Positions 10,144 through 19,887 of a stretch of 64,000 bases of DNA are shown in pieces. The stretch lies in NCBI RefSeq assembly GCF_000350105.1, contig NZ_CAIY01000012.1:13-64012 (forward strand). Reading direction: 5' to 3'. Position numbers and translations under genes: made by a program. This stretch comes from Richelia intracellularis HH01. Its GTDB lineage: Bacteria > Cyanobacteriota > Cyanobacteriia > Cyanobacteriales > Nostocaceae. The notes under the pieces were generated by a model. The model had not been told where the DNA came from. It ran no database searches and was given only the letters and a program-made list of their open reading frames with translations. Positions within the stretch are counted from its first letter, which is position 1. Each line of letters opens with the position of its first letter.

Positions 10144-11406
10144 ATGGTTAAAATCCTCCATCTTTCTGACATTCATATGGGAAGTGGTTTCTCTCAGGGG
10201 CAGATAAACCCAGAAACTGGACTCAACACTCGCTTAGAGGATTTCATCAATACTTTATCTCGATGTATTGATAGGGCCTTAGAAGATCCTGTAGATATGG
10301 TTGTCTTTGGGGGGGATGCCTTCCCTGATGCAACACCTCCCCCGTATATACAACAAGCTTTTGCAAATCAGTTCCGTCGTCTGGTGGACGTAGATATACC
10401 CACCATCCTCTTGGTAGGTAACCATGACCAACATTCTCAAGGCCAAGGGGGTGCAAGTCTATGTATTTACCGCACATTAGGTGTACCTGGATTTGTTGTT
10501 GGGGATACGTTAGCTACTCACAAAGTTATTACTCGCAATGGGTTAGTACAGGTTTTAACTCTACCTTGGTTGACTCGTTCTGCACTTATGACTAAGAAAG
10601 AAACCAGCAGGATGTCCTTATCGGAAATCAACCAGTTATTGATTGAGCGGTTGCAATTAGTAATAGAAGGGGAAATTCGACGTCTTGATCCCAATTTGCC
10701 AACTATTCTTTTGGGTCATTTAATGACTGAAAATGCTTCTTTTGGTGCAGAGCGTTTTTTAGCAGTAGGTAAAGGTTTTACAATTCCTTTATCATTATTA
10801 ACTCGTCCTTGTTTTGATTATGTAGCATTAGGTCATGTTCATCGCCATCAGAATTTAAATAAAACCAATGACCCACCAGTTATTTATTCAGGTAGCATTG
10901 AACGAGTAGACTTCAGTGAGGAGAAAGAAGATAAGGGTTATGTAATTATTGAATTAGAACGAGGTAAAGTAAAGTGGGAATTTTGTCCTCTGCCCGTACG
11001 TAGATTCTGTACAATCACTGTGGATTTATCAAAAGAAGAAGACCCCCAGGCTGCTATTATAAAAGCAATTGCCAATCATAAAATCAAAGATGTAGTTGTA
11101 AGATTGATTTATAAGGTTTTTTCTGAACAGTTGAACTTAATTGATACACCAGAATTGCATAAGGCTCTAAGTTATTCCCATAGCTATACTATTCATCCAG
11201 AATTAATTAGCCAATTAGCTCGGCCCCGTATTCCGGAATTGAGTGCTTATAATAGTATAAATCCCATAGATGCTTTAAAAACTTATTTGAATAATCGTCA
11301 AGACTTAAGCGATATTGCCAATTCTATGATAGATGCAGCCCATAGTTTGTTGTATCATGATAGAGAAACACTGTTGCAGCAAGCAATCAAGAATAAAAAT
11401 AATTAA
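10144..11406 (+). CDS. sbcD: DNA repair exonuclease subunit SbcD (Mre11-type nuclease)
   Basis: This 420-residue calcineurin-like metallophosphoesterase carries the SbcD/Mre11 metal-binding series: LSDIHMG (about 7-13), FGGDAFPD (about 54), GNHDQ (about 98), GHLMTE (about 190) and GHVHRH (about 231). With the SbcC ATPase it processes DNA double-strand ends and hairpins. Length and C-terminal capping region are normal. No sbcC is nearby, which is not unusual in cyanobacteria. The ATG at 10144 directly precedes the conserved VKILHLSDIH. The gene is isolated, with 1.7 kb of non-coding DNA upstream. Confidence 0.9.
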   Translation: MVKILHLSDIHMGSGFSQGQINPETGLNTRLEDFINTLSRCIDRALEDPVDMVVFGGDAFPDATPPPYIQQAFANQFRRLVDVDIPTILLVGNHDQHSQGQGGASLCIYRTLGVPGFVVGDTLATHKVITRNGLVQVLTLPWLTRSALMTKKETSRMSLSEINQLLIERLQLVIEGEIRRLDPNLPTILLGHLMTENASFGAERFLAVGKGFTIPLSLLTRPCFDYVALGHVHRHQNLNKTNDPPVIYSGSIERVDFSEEKEDKGYVIIELERGKVKWEFCPLPVRRFCTITVDLSKEEDPQAAIIKAIANHKIKDVVVRLIYKVFSEQLNLIDTPELHKALSYSHSYTIHPELISQLARPRIPELSAYNSINPIDALKTYLNNRQDLSDIANSMIDAAHSLLYHDRETLLQQAIKNKNN

Positions 11407-11637
11407 TTTATTTATTCAGTAAGAATAATTTTTTATTAAAATGATAGAAATTCCGCTACTGTTAAGTATAAGTTTTAGCAATATCAATATATATTATAAA
11501 TATGACTTTAATTAAGGTTGAGATATAGTATAACATACTAATTATGTGCTAATTATCAGAATAACCAACCTTAAACTTTATTAATTAACATCCTATGTTG
11601 TTAACTGAATTATTTACTTTCATTATTTAGTGATCAA

Positions 11638-12036
11638 TTATGGTAAACTGTTCCTCAGGCGGCGTAAGCAATTTATAGATGCGATGCAATCACAGCCAAA
11701 CATTGCCACTGCTGCATCACTTTCCTCATCACTTATATTGAGTAAATCCTCTTGATTATTTAAATCAGTCGAATCGACTTCAGCATTACCTTTTTTCAAA
11801 TGAGATAATTCTTGTGCATTTGCACAGAAAAACTTCTTTAATTTTGTGTGTCTAATACAAGCTTTCTGACTTTTAAATGAAACTGTTTTCACATTTTTAT
11901 CTGGTTTTTCCAATAGCTCTATAGTTTGTATAGTTTCATTAGCTATTGCCGCTTTACCAGTTGTTAGTAATAAAGTGCTGAAAGAAATTAAGATAGCAGT
12001 AGGGCTATTTTTTAATTTAGATAATAATCCTTTCAC
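11638..12036 (-). CDS. small secreted cysteine-containing hypothetical protein
   Basis: This predicted 132-residue protein is not recognised. A positively charged N-terminus is followed by a hydrophobic run (about residues 12-32), consistent with a signal peptide. The rest is hydrophilic, with an acidic middle (NISDEESDAA) and five cysteines: one in KACIRH, one in FFCANA, and three in FGCDCIASINC near the C-terminus. The start is GTG at 12034-12036, with GAGG about 9 nt upstream, which supports translation. A spacer of about 230 bp separates its 3' end from the convergent sbcD. Export and disulphide bonding are inferences. A periplasmic role would fit the VKOR disulphide system encoded elsewhere in the window. 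Confidence 0.55.
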   Translation of the reverse strand: MKGLLSKLKNSPTAILISFSTLLLTTGKAAIANETIQTIELLEKPDKNVKTVSFKSQKACIRHTKLKKFFCANAQELSHLKKGNAEVDSTDLNNQEDLLNISDEESDAAVAMFGCDCIASINCLRRLRNSLP

Positions 12037-12960
12037 TCATTTATCCTCATAATATGGGTACCTCTGTTATAGACATATACTGAAGCAACAACTGGATAAT
12101 AATGTTGCTCATGAAGCCTCTAAACTCTATCAGATATAGCATAATTATATTTGTGCTTAATGATAGTTTTAAAATTAATTTTCAAGATACGGTAAAAGAA
12201 ATTTTAGCAAGGCTTTTTATCAGCGAGCATTAATACTTTCTACGGACTGAAAACAGTTTGTTGCTAAATTTCTCCCCATGATACTTTTTTCATGTAGATT
12301 TCATATATCTTAGTCGGCTTATATTTGCAGTTTCTAATTCACTAAGAAAAATATACAGATAAGCCTCGTTTGTTGTATACTATAAGTCTGTAAAGAGATC
12401 TAAGTTGCTAGTGTCAAATAGAATTTTTTGGTTAAAACTTTAAAACTTAGGGACTATCTTTATCATTTATTTTATTCTTTTACTGAAAAATAGCCATCCT
12501 TACTTCTTTAATTCCATTAATTAAATTTCTTGTTGCTATTATATAATCATTAATTCACGATGTTCTTACTAATTGATATTATACACATGATATTCCATCT
12601 GTTTGAGGATAATTACAAAGATAAGCTTATCAACTAATAGTATCTTCTGTGAAAAAATATTAATGATGAAGAGAGTAATACAATTAATAAATATGATAGT
12701 TACATAACAGTAAATATGGAACAATCACACTTATCATTTATAATGAAAAAAGCAAATATTAAACCCTGACTATGTAGGTAAAGATGTTAATCTTATAATC
12801 TATTATTATCATTTATGATTCGCACTTGAACAGTGCCGAGCTTAAGTCTATACATGTCACTATTGAATAATTGAATGTGGTATATATTAAGAATAAAATA
12901 GTAGATAATTAGGTGAACATTCTTATTTCTCTATACCCTTATTTTTCTACAATTTAATAA
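12037..12960. other. 0.9-kb spacer without recognised gene
   Basis: This AT-rich region lies between the small secreted protein gene and the 3' end of the Ca2+/H+ antiporter gene. I found no coding remnant, RNA or strong hairpin. Confidence 0.5.
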
Positions 12961-14055
12961 TTAACCAATACCATCTATAATAGGGTGAAAATAAAATGCA
13001 AAACCTAGTACTGCATAGGTAGCTAAAAGCAAAGTACCTTCCAACCAGTTAGACTTACCATCAGAGCTAATAGTATTAGCAATCAATACAGAAACTGCTA
13101 CAGCTACCAATTCAAAGGGATTGAAATTCAAGTCCATCGGTTGACGGAAAAAATAACCCGCGATTACTAGTACAGGAGCAACAAATAAAGCTATTTGCAT
13201 ACTTGATCCTACGGCCACAGATAAAGACAAATCCATTTTGTTTCTTATGGCAACAGTTACAGCTGTAGTGTGTTCTGCAGCATTACCAATAATTGGGATA
13301 ATAATTACCCCAGTAAATAAAGCTGTTAATCCTAGCTGTGATGTAGCCACCTCTAGGGAGTATACTAATAGCTCAGATTCTATACCTACAAATAAAGCAC
13401 AAGCTAATAAGACTACTAGCCATACCCAAACATTAGGTTTATTTTGAGTAAATAATTCTGGAGTTCCACTTCTAGCTGATCCTACATCATAAAGGTAAGA
13501 GTGAGTTCTCATGGAAAATAAGAGAGTTAAGAAATAAACCAGAATCAGAATTACTGCAACAGCAAGGGAAAGATTCTGCAAAGTTTGTTCGTCAACCCCC
13601 ACAGAAGTTGCATCTACAGCTGTGGGTATGAGAATGGAAATCACAGCTAAATTCATTGCTGCGGCATTTACTCGTGCTGTTACTGGCTGAAAAGTTTGTT
13701 CTTTGTGACGCAAACCTCCTAAAAACATTGCTAGTCCCATTACTAGTAATAAATTTCCAATAATTGACCCTGTGATGCTGGCCTTTACCACATTTACTAA
13801 ACCAGCTTTAAGTGCAGTGATCGCAATAATTAATTCGGTAGCATTCCCAAAGGTAGCATTTAAGAATCCACCTAATGATGGACCCATAATTACAGTTATC
13901 TTTTCTGTTGCTGTACCCATCCAAGCTGCTAAGGGTAAAATAGCCAAGCCAGCAGTAATAAAAATTATTAAGTCTCCCAAGTTAAAAAGCTTGGCAGCAA
14001 GGGAAACTGGTATAAAAACTAGTAGAAATAGGAAAAGGTTATTTTTATAGAACAT
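12961..14055 (-). CDS. cax: Ca2+/H+ antiporter of the CaCA superfamily
   Basis: This predicted 364-residue integral membrane protein has about 11 hydrophobic segments. It carries the two inverted-repeat ion-binding motifs of CAX exchangers: GNATELIIAI in the first half and GNAAEHTTAV in the second. The family expels Ca2+ from the cytosol using the proton gradient, and in cyanobacteria it contributes to salt and alkaline tolerance. The start is placed at the ATG at 14053-14055 (MFYKNN), because TTGAGGA lies about 5 nt upstream; an alternative TTG four codons earlier overlaps that ribosome-binding site. The gene stands alone. Confidence 0.9.
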   Translation of the reverse strand: MFYKNNLFLFLLVFIPVSLAAKLFNLGDLIIFITAGLAILPLAAWMGTATEKITVIMGPSLGGFLNATFGNATELIIAITALKAGLVNVVKASITGSIIGNLLLVMGLAMFLGGLRHKEQTFQPVTARVNAAAMNLAVISILIPTAVDATSVGVDEQTLQNLSLAVAVILILVYFLTLLFSMRTHSYLYDVGSARSGTPELFTQNKPNVWVWLVVLLACALFVGIESELLVYSLEVATSQLGLTALFTGVIIIPIIGNAAEHTTAVTVAIRNKMDLSLSVAVGSSMQIALFVAPVLVIAGYFFRQPMDLNFNPFELVAVAVSVLIANTISSDGKSNWLEGTLLLATYAVLGFAFYFHPIIDGIG

Positions 14056-15285
14056 TATTATCCTCAATTAAATATTCTTATATTTGCCAGTTATTTAACA
14101 TATATTCTATAAAATCATTAATATAAAGTTTGGTAATTTCTAATCCATTTTTGTAGACTAGAGTAAGTAGTAATATATACTTCTTTTGCTATTGGGTAGT
14201 AATATCAGTTAAGTTGATAAAAACTCTTCAATTTACTAGACATGAGAATCAAATAATCAATAAAATCCCCAATTGGATTTCAATAGAGTATATTTACTAG
14301 ATTATAGAAGTTCCACTACAGCAAAAACATTCTCATTCTCAAAAAACACACAGTACATTGATTGACTTAAATCCCAATCTCTGTTACCTAATGGCTTGTC
14401 TAATTCACGGCCTTTAGAATTTTTGTCAAAGTAGGGAGTTCGATGATTAATGATGTTGTTATTGAAGTCCAAGAAAATCCATATTCATTTCAACTGGGAA
14501 TACAATCAAGTATACTTTCTATCATGCTATTACATTTACTGGACTTTCCATGATGGGTTTTTCCAGGTTCTGTCTAAAACTAACACCCTTTTAGTCTACT
14601 CCACTACTGTCAAAGATCTGCAAATATATATTCCACTTTTTTTCTAGAAAGCCTCTATGTTTGTGTGAGTCATTGAGGGTATTCAATTAAGGTTTTTAAT
14701 CCCCAGCAACTACCACTTAATCAAACCTCTCAAAGCACCCAACAGATTTTCATACTACTGCTTAATTTTTGTTTTGGTAATTTGTTTATTAACCAATATA
14801 CATTCTGGAGTTCCATATTTTTTACTTATCCATTAATAAAATAAGCTTAGGTGTGGACTATATCTAATAGAATTTATGTCAAATGCAAAAAATGATTTGT
14901 CCTTGAGACCATTTAATCTGGTTGTATACCCTACTCTATAAATGGGTTGAGATGCTTATAAAACAACTGTTTTTCATAGACAGAAGTGAATTTTAATAAT
15001 AAAATAGATTTTTATTTTAAATCGTATCTTTGCCGATACTGGTTATCCTTAGCTAAATAATTACTTAGTTTTTATTATTTTCAAATATGGCAACTTAACT
15101 TTCTATCATTAGATAAACAAATTTGACTCTCTGCTTAGACTACTAGAGGATTAGTTTTATTCTTTCTATCTTCAGTAATGGAGTATAAGATTTGGAGTTT
15201 TAATTTTATAAATAGAAAATGGCAATATTCTTATGGATATGAGAACTCGCTAATTGACTTTCCTGGAAATCATCATCTTTTCATT
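14056..15285. other. 1.2-kb spacer with possible unidentified coding remains
   Basis: This lies between cax (minus) and the plastoquinone prenyltransferase (plus), so it is divergent. Short stretches at about 14400-14640 and 14700-14850 read as semi-coherent peptide on the plus strand in changing frames, but I cannot assign a family. The in-frame extension from 15178 to the preferred prenyltransferase start has no family resemblance. Confidence 0.4.
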
Positions 15286-16167
15286 ATGTTGAATAACTCT
15301 AATGGCAGTAAACAACCTATATGGTTGTCAATTATTCGGCTTTTAAGGTGGGATAAACCAGAAGGAAGGATTATTTTAATGATCCCTGCCCTTTGGGCTT
15401 TATTTCTAGCTGCATCAGGCAAACCTCCCTTACCTTTAGTTGTAACAATTATCCTTGGTAGCCTTACCACTAGTGCTGCTGGATGTGTAGTTAATGATTT
15501 ATGGGACCGGGATATAGACCTAAGAGTCGAAAGGACTCGTAATAGACCTTTAGCTTCACGCAATCTTTCAGTAAAGGTTGGCATTGTAGTTGCAATAGTT
15601 GCAATAGCTTGTGCTGCAGTACTTACATTATATCTCAACCTATTTACCTTCTGGTTATGTGTTGCTGCAGTACCAGTAATTTTGCTTTATCCAGGAGCAA
15701 AGAGGGTATTCCCTATACCTCAGTTGTTACTTTCGATTGCTTGGGGTTTTGCTGTACTCATTAGCTGGAGTGCTATCACTCAAACTTTACCTTTACCTGC
15801 TTGGTTACTATGGGGTGCGACAGTTCTTTGGACATTGGGATTTGATACAATTTATGCTATGAGTGATCGTGAAGATGATAGACGCATTGGCATTCATTCC
15901 AGCGCACTCTTTTTTGGCAGACATGTTGCTACTGCCGTTGGCATTTTATTTACTGGAACCGTTATTTTATTATCTATTTTGGGAATCTTTACCCATCTTA
16001 AATGGACTTTTTGGATCAGCTTAACAATAAGTTTATTAGGATGGACTTGGCAGGTTATTACCCTCAAGCAATTCAAACTACCCAAACATACCTATAGCCA
16101 AATGTTCCGACAAAATGTTTGGATTGGCTTGATATTACTTGGGGGTATGATTTATGGTAATTCTTAA
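15286..16167 (+). CDS. 4-hydroxybenzoate polyprenyltransferase for plastoquinone synthesis
   Basis: This predicted 293-residue UbiA-family membrane enzyme transfers the solanesyl chain to 4-hydroxybenzoate, an early step of plastoquinone-9 synthesis in cyanobacteria. The first Asp-rich motif is NDLWDRDID, which binds the prenyl diphosphate with Mg2+. The second is DREDD, after the fourth or fifth of about eight membrane helices. The open frame extends upstream to 15178, but the family begins close to WLSIIRLLRWDKPEG, so the ATG at 15286 (MLNNSNGS) is preferred. No other quinone genes are adjacent. Confidence 0.88.
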   Translation: MLNNSNGSKQPIWLSIIRLLRWDKPEGRIILMIPALWALFLAASGKPPLPLVVTIILGSLTTSAAGCVVNDLWDRDIDLRVERTRNRPLASRNLSVKVGIVVAIVAIACAAVLTLYLNLFTFWLCVAAVPVILLYPGAKRVFPIPQLLLSIAWGFAVLISWSAITQTLPLPAWLLWGATVLWTLGFDTIYAMSDREDDRRIGIHSSALFFGRHVATAVGILFTGTVILLSILGIFTHLKWTFWISLTISLLGWTWQVITLKQFKLPKHTYSQMFRQNVWIGLILLGGMIYGNS

Positions 16168-17192
16168 TACTAAATAGATAACTAGATTAATGCTGAAATG
16201 CTCGTTTTATATGGGGGGAAATTACAGCTAATTTGTATATTCACTATGAACTTATCCTTAAGTTTAGTTGTCCAATCAAACTAATCTGGTTAGTTTACTA
16301 GAGTTATGTATAAAATACTCGAATGTTCTTAGAATAATATGTTATAGCATAATCAGTATTAAAGACTATGAAGCTATGTAAATAAACTCATTGTACAAAT
16401 CCTGATAATTGGTTTATGATTCAAGGGTCTTTGATGAGAGAGTAACTTGTTGACGAAAGTCATTAGTCTACTTATGCCATTTATACTTTCTTAAGGCAGT
16501 TGTAATAGACTCATGGCAAGTATTCCCTAGTTCTAGGTAAAACCTAGAACTGCTAATGACCCTATCGGTATTATGTCTGCCAACTAGAGGAGAGTAAAAG
16601 CAATTTATTCACCCCTTTTTATCAAAGCAAACAGTATCTTACGACTCAATTACTAATTTATGTTTGATTGCCATGGAAAAACAACTTGCAGACCATCACA
16701 AACTAACCGAGTATGACTGCTTGTGTGACCTATTAATAAATGTGAATATCAAATCCAAGGTTTACCCATAATCACCTCAATATTATATAGGTCATTTTTA
16801 AGTTATAACAATTTTAGCCTAAAAACATTCGCAAGTACGGAACCCCTAAATGCTAGTAATAAAAATCTGTTAGTTACGATCCTGATAGCTATGGAGATAT
16901 CAATTGAGAAACTTAACTTGGAAATCACCAATTTGGCCAAACAATTATGTATGGGTGTTTGTGATTATTTAGTAGTGACTTTGACTTTTATCAAAAATTA
17001 AGTATTTAAGAGGGTTTAGTTAGCAAATCAATTTCTAAGTATTGAGATTAAAATTTAGGTATAAAGGTTACAAAGTGAATAATTGTGAAACTGGGCATTT
17101 AGAAATACCGTTCTTCACACAGCCTTATTTTAAAAATCACCGGCACATTCAAAATATATAAACTAGTTGATCAGGAAAAAATTAACACAGGC
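16168..17192. other. 1.0-kb spacer
   Basis: This lies between two plus-strand genes. A 10-bp-arm hairpin (AGTTCTAGGT / ACCTAGAACT, 16529-16551, 3-nt loop) is the only clear structure, about 360 bp past the prenyltransferase stop. No coding remnant was recognised. Confidence 0.5.
16529..16551 (+). terminator. possible distal terminator hairpin
   Basis: Arms AGTTCTAGGT (16529-16538) and ACCTAGAACT (16542-16551) form a tight hairpin with an AAA loop. There is no T-tract, so terminator function is uncertain. Confidence 0.35.
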
Positions 17193-17684
17193 GTGAATAA
17201 AAACAGGGTAGTAATGCACACCAGCAAACCAACTTACTACAACCTTTTGGGATTAGAGCCCTCAGCATCTATGCTCGAAATACGTTGTGCTTACAAGAGA
17301 TTAAGCAAATGCTATCATCCAGACACAACAGTCCTACCTATCAGCGATGCTACTGTCAAATTCCAGCATTTGAATGAAGCCTATACCACCTTGATGAATC
17401 TGGAGGATCGGTATGCTTACGATCTACAAATAGGTTATTCCAAGCGAGGAGTAATTGAGTCTCCTGTCAGCTATCATTCATCCGTTTTTTCTGGTTATTA
17501 CTCGATCAAATCACGTTGTTCTGATCCCAGCTATCGTTCTCTTTCATCTGGGGAAATTTTCGCCCTATTTATTTTATCATTGACATTTCTTGGTTGTTTA
17601 ATGTTGGTTCTTGTAATTGGTATTATCCATAGTGATTTGATGTTGTCTGCCGAATTCGCGCCATTGAGCCTTAACATACAGTAA
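17193..17684 (+). CDS. J-domain protein with C-terminal membrane helix
   Basis: This predicted 163-residue protein has an N-terminal J domain: YYNLLGLEPSAS, then the HPD tripeptide at 42-44 (CYHPDTT), then FQHLNEAYTTL and DRYAYDLQI. J domains stimulate ATP hydrolysis by Hsp70 (DnaK). After a Ser/Tyr-rich linker, a strongly hydrophobic segment (about 125-148) suggests a membrane anchor near the C-terminus. There is no G/F, zinc-finger or DnaJ_C region, so it is not canonical DnaJ. The GTG start is poorly supported; ATG at 17214 (MHTSKPTYY), preceded by AGGG, is an equally good choice. The downstream DUF3143 gene is a common cyanobacterial neighbour and probably cotranscribed. Confidence 0.82.
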   Translation: MNKNRVVMHTSKPTYYNLLGLEPSASMLEIRCAYKRLSKCYHPDTTVLPISDATVKFQHLNEAYTTLMNLEDRYAYDLQIGYSKRGVIESPVSYHSSVFSGYYSIKSRCSDPSYRSLSSGEIFALFILSLTFLGCLMLVLVIGIIHSDLMLSAEFAPLSLNIQ

Positions 17685-17781
17685 TTAAGGATATTGCTAG
17701 TTTAGCTACTACATATTCATTGAGTAGCAGGAATTTCTGTCCAGGATAATTAAATCCCTAAAATCCAAAACTTCAAATCAA

Positions 17782-18054
17782 ATGACTTTGCCTTCTCCAG
17801 ATACGCCTTTATATAGTCATCCTTTACCTGAAATTGAACAATGGTTAAGGTTGCAAGGATGTACCCAAGACGAAAAACAACTACATTATTGGTATTTAAA
17901 CAAAGACTCTTGGGAAGCTGAAATCTACTTAGATACAGATCAAATAGTTGTTGTTTATATTGAGGCAGGTAATGAAGGACAAGACATTCAACGGGCTTTT
18001 AAATATTCACTGACTCGCCAAGATATAGAGAAAGCAATTTTCTTTGGACCTTAG
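17782..18054 (+). CDS. DUF3143 family protein
   Basis: This 90-residue cytoplasmic protein of a conserved cyanobacterial family has no known function. Recognisable features are the N-terminal TPLYSHPLPEIEQWL, the central CTQDEKQLHYWY and the end RAFKYSLTRQDIEKAIF. It follows the J-domain gene by 97 bp on the same strand, an arrangement I recall from other cyanobacteria. It converges on uppS. Confidence 0.8.
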   Translation: MTLPSPDTPLYSHPLPEIEQWLRLQGCTQDEKQLHYWYLNKDSWEAEIYLDTDQIVVVYIEAGNEGQDIQRAFKYSLTRQDIEKAIFFGP

Positions 18055-18117
18055 ATAAAATTAATTATATAAGGAGAAGAAATGTTTATCTTCAACTCCT
18101 AACTATTTACTTTTTTA

Positions 18118-18870
18118 TTAAAGAACTTTTCCAAACCGACGTTCCCTCTGTTGGTAGGTACATAAGGCACGGTAAAATTCACTTCGATCAAAATCAGGCC
18201 ATAAGGTGTTAGTAATATAAATCTCAGAATAAGCCATTTGCCAAAGAAGGAAATTTGATAAGCGTACTTCTCCGCTAGTACGGATTAACAAGTCTGGATC
18301 GCAAGTTCCAGCTGTATATAAATGGCGTTCAAATATAGTTTCATCAATTTCGTGGGCTTTTAGTGAACCTTGTTCTACTTTTTCGGCAATCATACGACAA
18401 GCTTGGACGATTTCCTGTCTTCCGCCATAATTAGTTGCTACAGTAAACTGGATACTGTGATTATTTTTCGTCTTTTCCATGGAATGGGAAATTTCTTCTT
18501 GCAAAGTCCTAGGCAGGGCATTTAAATTGCCTACAAATTTGATTTGTACATTTTCCTGAATCATTTCCCTTAATTCTTGGCGCAAAACCCCTTGAAATAG
18601 GTTCATTAAAAATTCTACTTCTTCCCTTGATCTACCCCAATTTTCTGTGGAAAAAGCATAGGCTGTTAAAGCCTCAATCCCCCAGTCTTTACAACAATGG
18701 AGTAAATCTTTTAATGTGTCTACTCCCCTTTTATGACCCATAATTCGGGGTAGTCCTTGACGTTGTGCCCATCGACCATTGCCGTCCATAATCACTGCGA
18801 CGTGTTTTGGCAGTAATTCTTCCCTTAAATCAGATGGTAAATATTGTAATTGCGTTTGTTGTACTGTCAT
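18118..18870 (-). CDS. uppS: isoprenyl transferase (undecaprenyl diphosphate synthase type)
   Basis: This 250-residue cis-prenyltransferase elongates farnesyl diphosphate with isopentenyl diphosphate to the long-chain carrier lipid used for peptidoglycan and other surface polymers. Diagnostic motifs are [17 protein letters not shown] (catalytic Asp), [47 protein letters not shown] and [14 protein letters not shown]. Length is normal. Its start overlaps the end of cdaA by 4 bp (ATGA type), indicating translational coupling in a lysA-cdaA-uppS order that is common in cyanobacteria. Confidence 0.95.
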   Translation of the reverse strand: MTVQQTQLQYLPSDLREELLPKHVAVIMDGNGRWAQRQGLPRIMGHKRGVDTLKDLLHCCKDWGIEALTAYAFSTENWGRSREEVEFLMNLFQGVLRQELREMIQENVQIKFVGNLNALPRTLQEEISHSMEKTKNNHSIQFTVATNYGGRQEIVQACRMIAEKVEQGSLKAHEIDETIFERHLYTAGTCDPDLLIRTSGEVRLSNFLLWQMAYSEIYITNTLWPDFDRSEFYRALCTYQQRERRFGKVL

Positions 18871-19790
18871 TTTTTATCTTGCGGAGCAGTCGATGGTAAA
18901 CCTAGTAAACGTGATAAAAATGCTAGAACCTGACTACGAATTTGACGACCTAAACTGAACAAACCAGGTGCTACAGCTTCCCGATCAACAGTAGGAGCAA
19001 AGCGAGCTTCTAAAGACTCTTTTAGTTTCGTAATTGTCAGTGGTCTGTTTAGATTTCCCCTTTCTGCTAGAGAAATAGAGCCTGTTTCTTCTGATACAAC
19101 TACGCAAATGCAATTCTCGACTCGCTCTGTAATTCCCATAGCAGCTCGGTGGCGTGTACCTAGTTGGCGTGAAGCAGTACGTCCTGAAAGCGGTAAAATT
19201 ATACCTGATGCTGCTATACGTGATCCACGTATTAATGTTGCTCCATCATGTAATAGGGTTTTTGGTTGAAAAATTGTTTGGATTAACTCCTTAGAAACCT
19301 CAGCATTTAATTTTACTCCGGGTACGGAAAAATCTCTCTCATCTACCATACCTGAGGTTTCGAGAATCAATAAAGCCCCAATACGATTTTTGGAAAGTTC
19401 CTTAACTGCGTCCACAATTTCGTCAATCACATTATCGTACTTAGGAACTACCAGGCGAGATGGTTGAAATAACTGTCGAAATTCACCTCGCCCCAATTGT
19501 TCTAAAAACCTACGAAATTCTGACTGAAAAGCCACTGCCATGGCAACAGCAGAACCAACTACTAATTTATCAAGAACAAACTTGAGTAAATTGAGTTTCC
19601 ATTGTCCGCTGAGTGCGGAGGCTAAAATTAAAAGAATGAATCCTTGTACCATCCACAATGTGCGGCGCTCATTGATCACAATTAACATCATGTAGGTGAG
19701 CGCCATTACCAATAAAATATCCAGAGCTTTCAGCAGCAAGGACTGCGACCCCATCAAGGTTATCAGCCATTGCTTCCACCAATTCCCCAT
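18867..19790 (-). CDS. cdaA: diadenylate cyclase CdaA
   Basis: This 307-residue protein makes the second messenger cyclic di-AMP from two ATP molecules. Hydrophobic helices in the first 80 residues anchor it in the membrane. The following DAC (DisA_N) domain has the catalytic HDGATLIRG and GTRHRAAMG motifs and the [13 protein letters not shown] region. Cyclic di-AMP in cyanobacteria has been tied to osmotic, potassium and night-time metabolism control. Translational coupling to uppS and proximity to lysA tie it to cell-wall synthesis, as cdaA-glmM does in Firmicutes. That functional link is inference from gene order. Confidence 0.93.
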   Translation of the reverse strand: MGNWWKQWLITLMGSQSLLLKALDILLVMALTYMMLIVINERRTLWMVQGFILLILASALSGQWKLNLLKFVLDKLVVGSAVAMAVAFQSEFRRFLEQLGRGEFRQLFQPSRLVVPKYDNVIDEIVDAVKELSKNRIGALLILETSGMVDERDFSVPGVKLNAEVSKELIQTIFQPKTLLHDGATLIRGSRIAASGIILPLSGRTASRQLGTRHRAAMGITERVENCICVVVSEETGSISLAERGNLNRPLTITKLKESLEARFAPTVDREAVAPGLFSLGRQIRSQVLAFLSRLLGLPSTAPQDKK

Positions 19791-19833
19791 GATATCTGGA
19801 TTTACGCTTTTGCCTTTATTACTTTGGTTATAA

Positions 19834-19887
19834 GTTAGTAGAGTTATTGGTTATTAGCAACTGCTAATAACCAATAACTCTACTAAC
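19834..19887 (-). terminator. 26-bp perfect inverted repeat overlapping the lysA stop
   Basis: Arms 19834-19859 and 19862-19887 are perfectly complementary over 26 bp, with only AC between them. The lysA stop (TAG at 19883-19885 on the minus strand) lies inside the promoter-proximal arm. The hairpin ends 44 bp before the cdaA start, so it lies between the two genes and could terminate or process the lysA transcript. No strong T-tract follows. Confidence 0.6.

Noticed and set aside
14450-14647. 65-codon plus-strand frame between cax and the prenyltransferase
   Set aside because: It has no recognisable family and competing frames are equally coherent. It is at best debris of an unknown gene.
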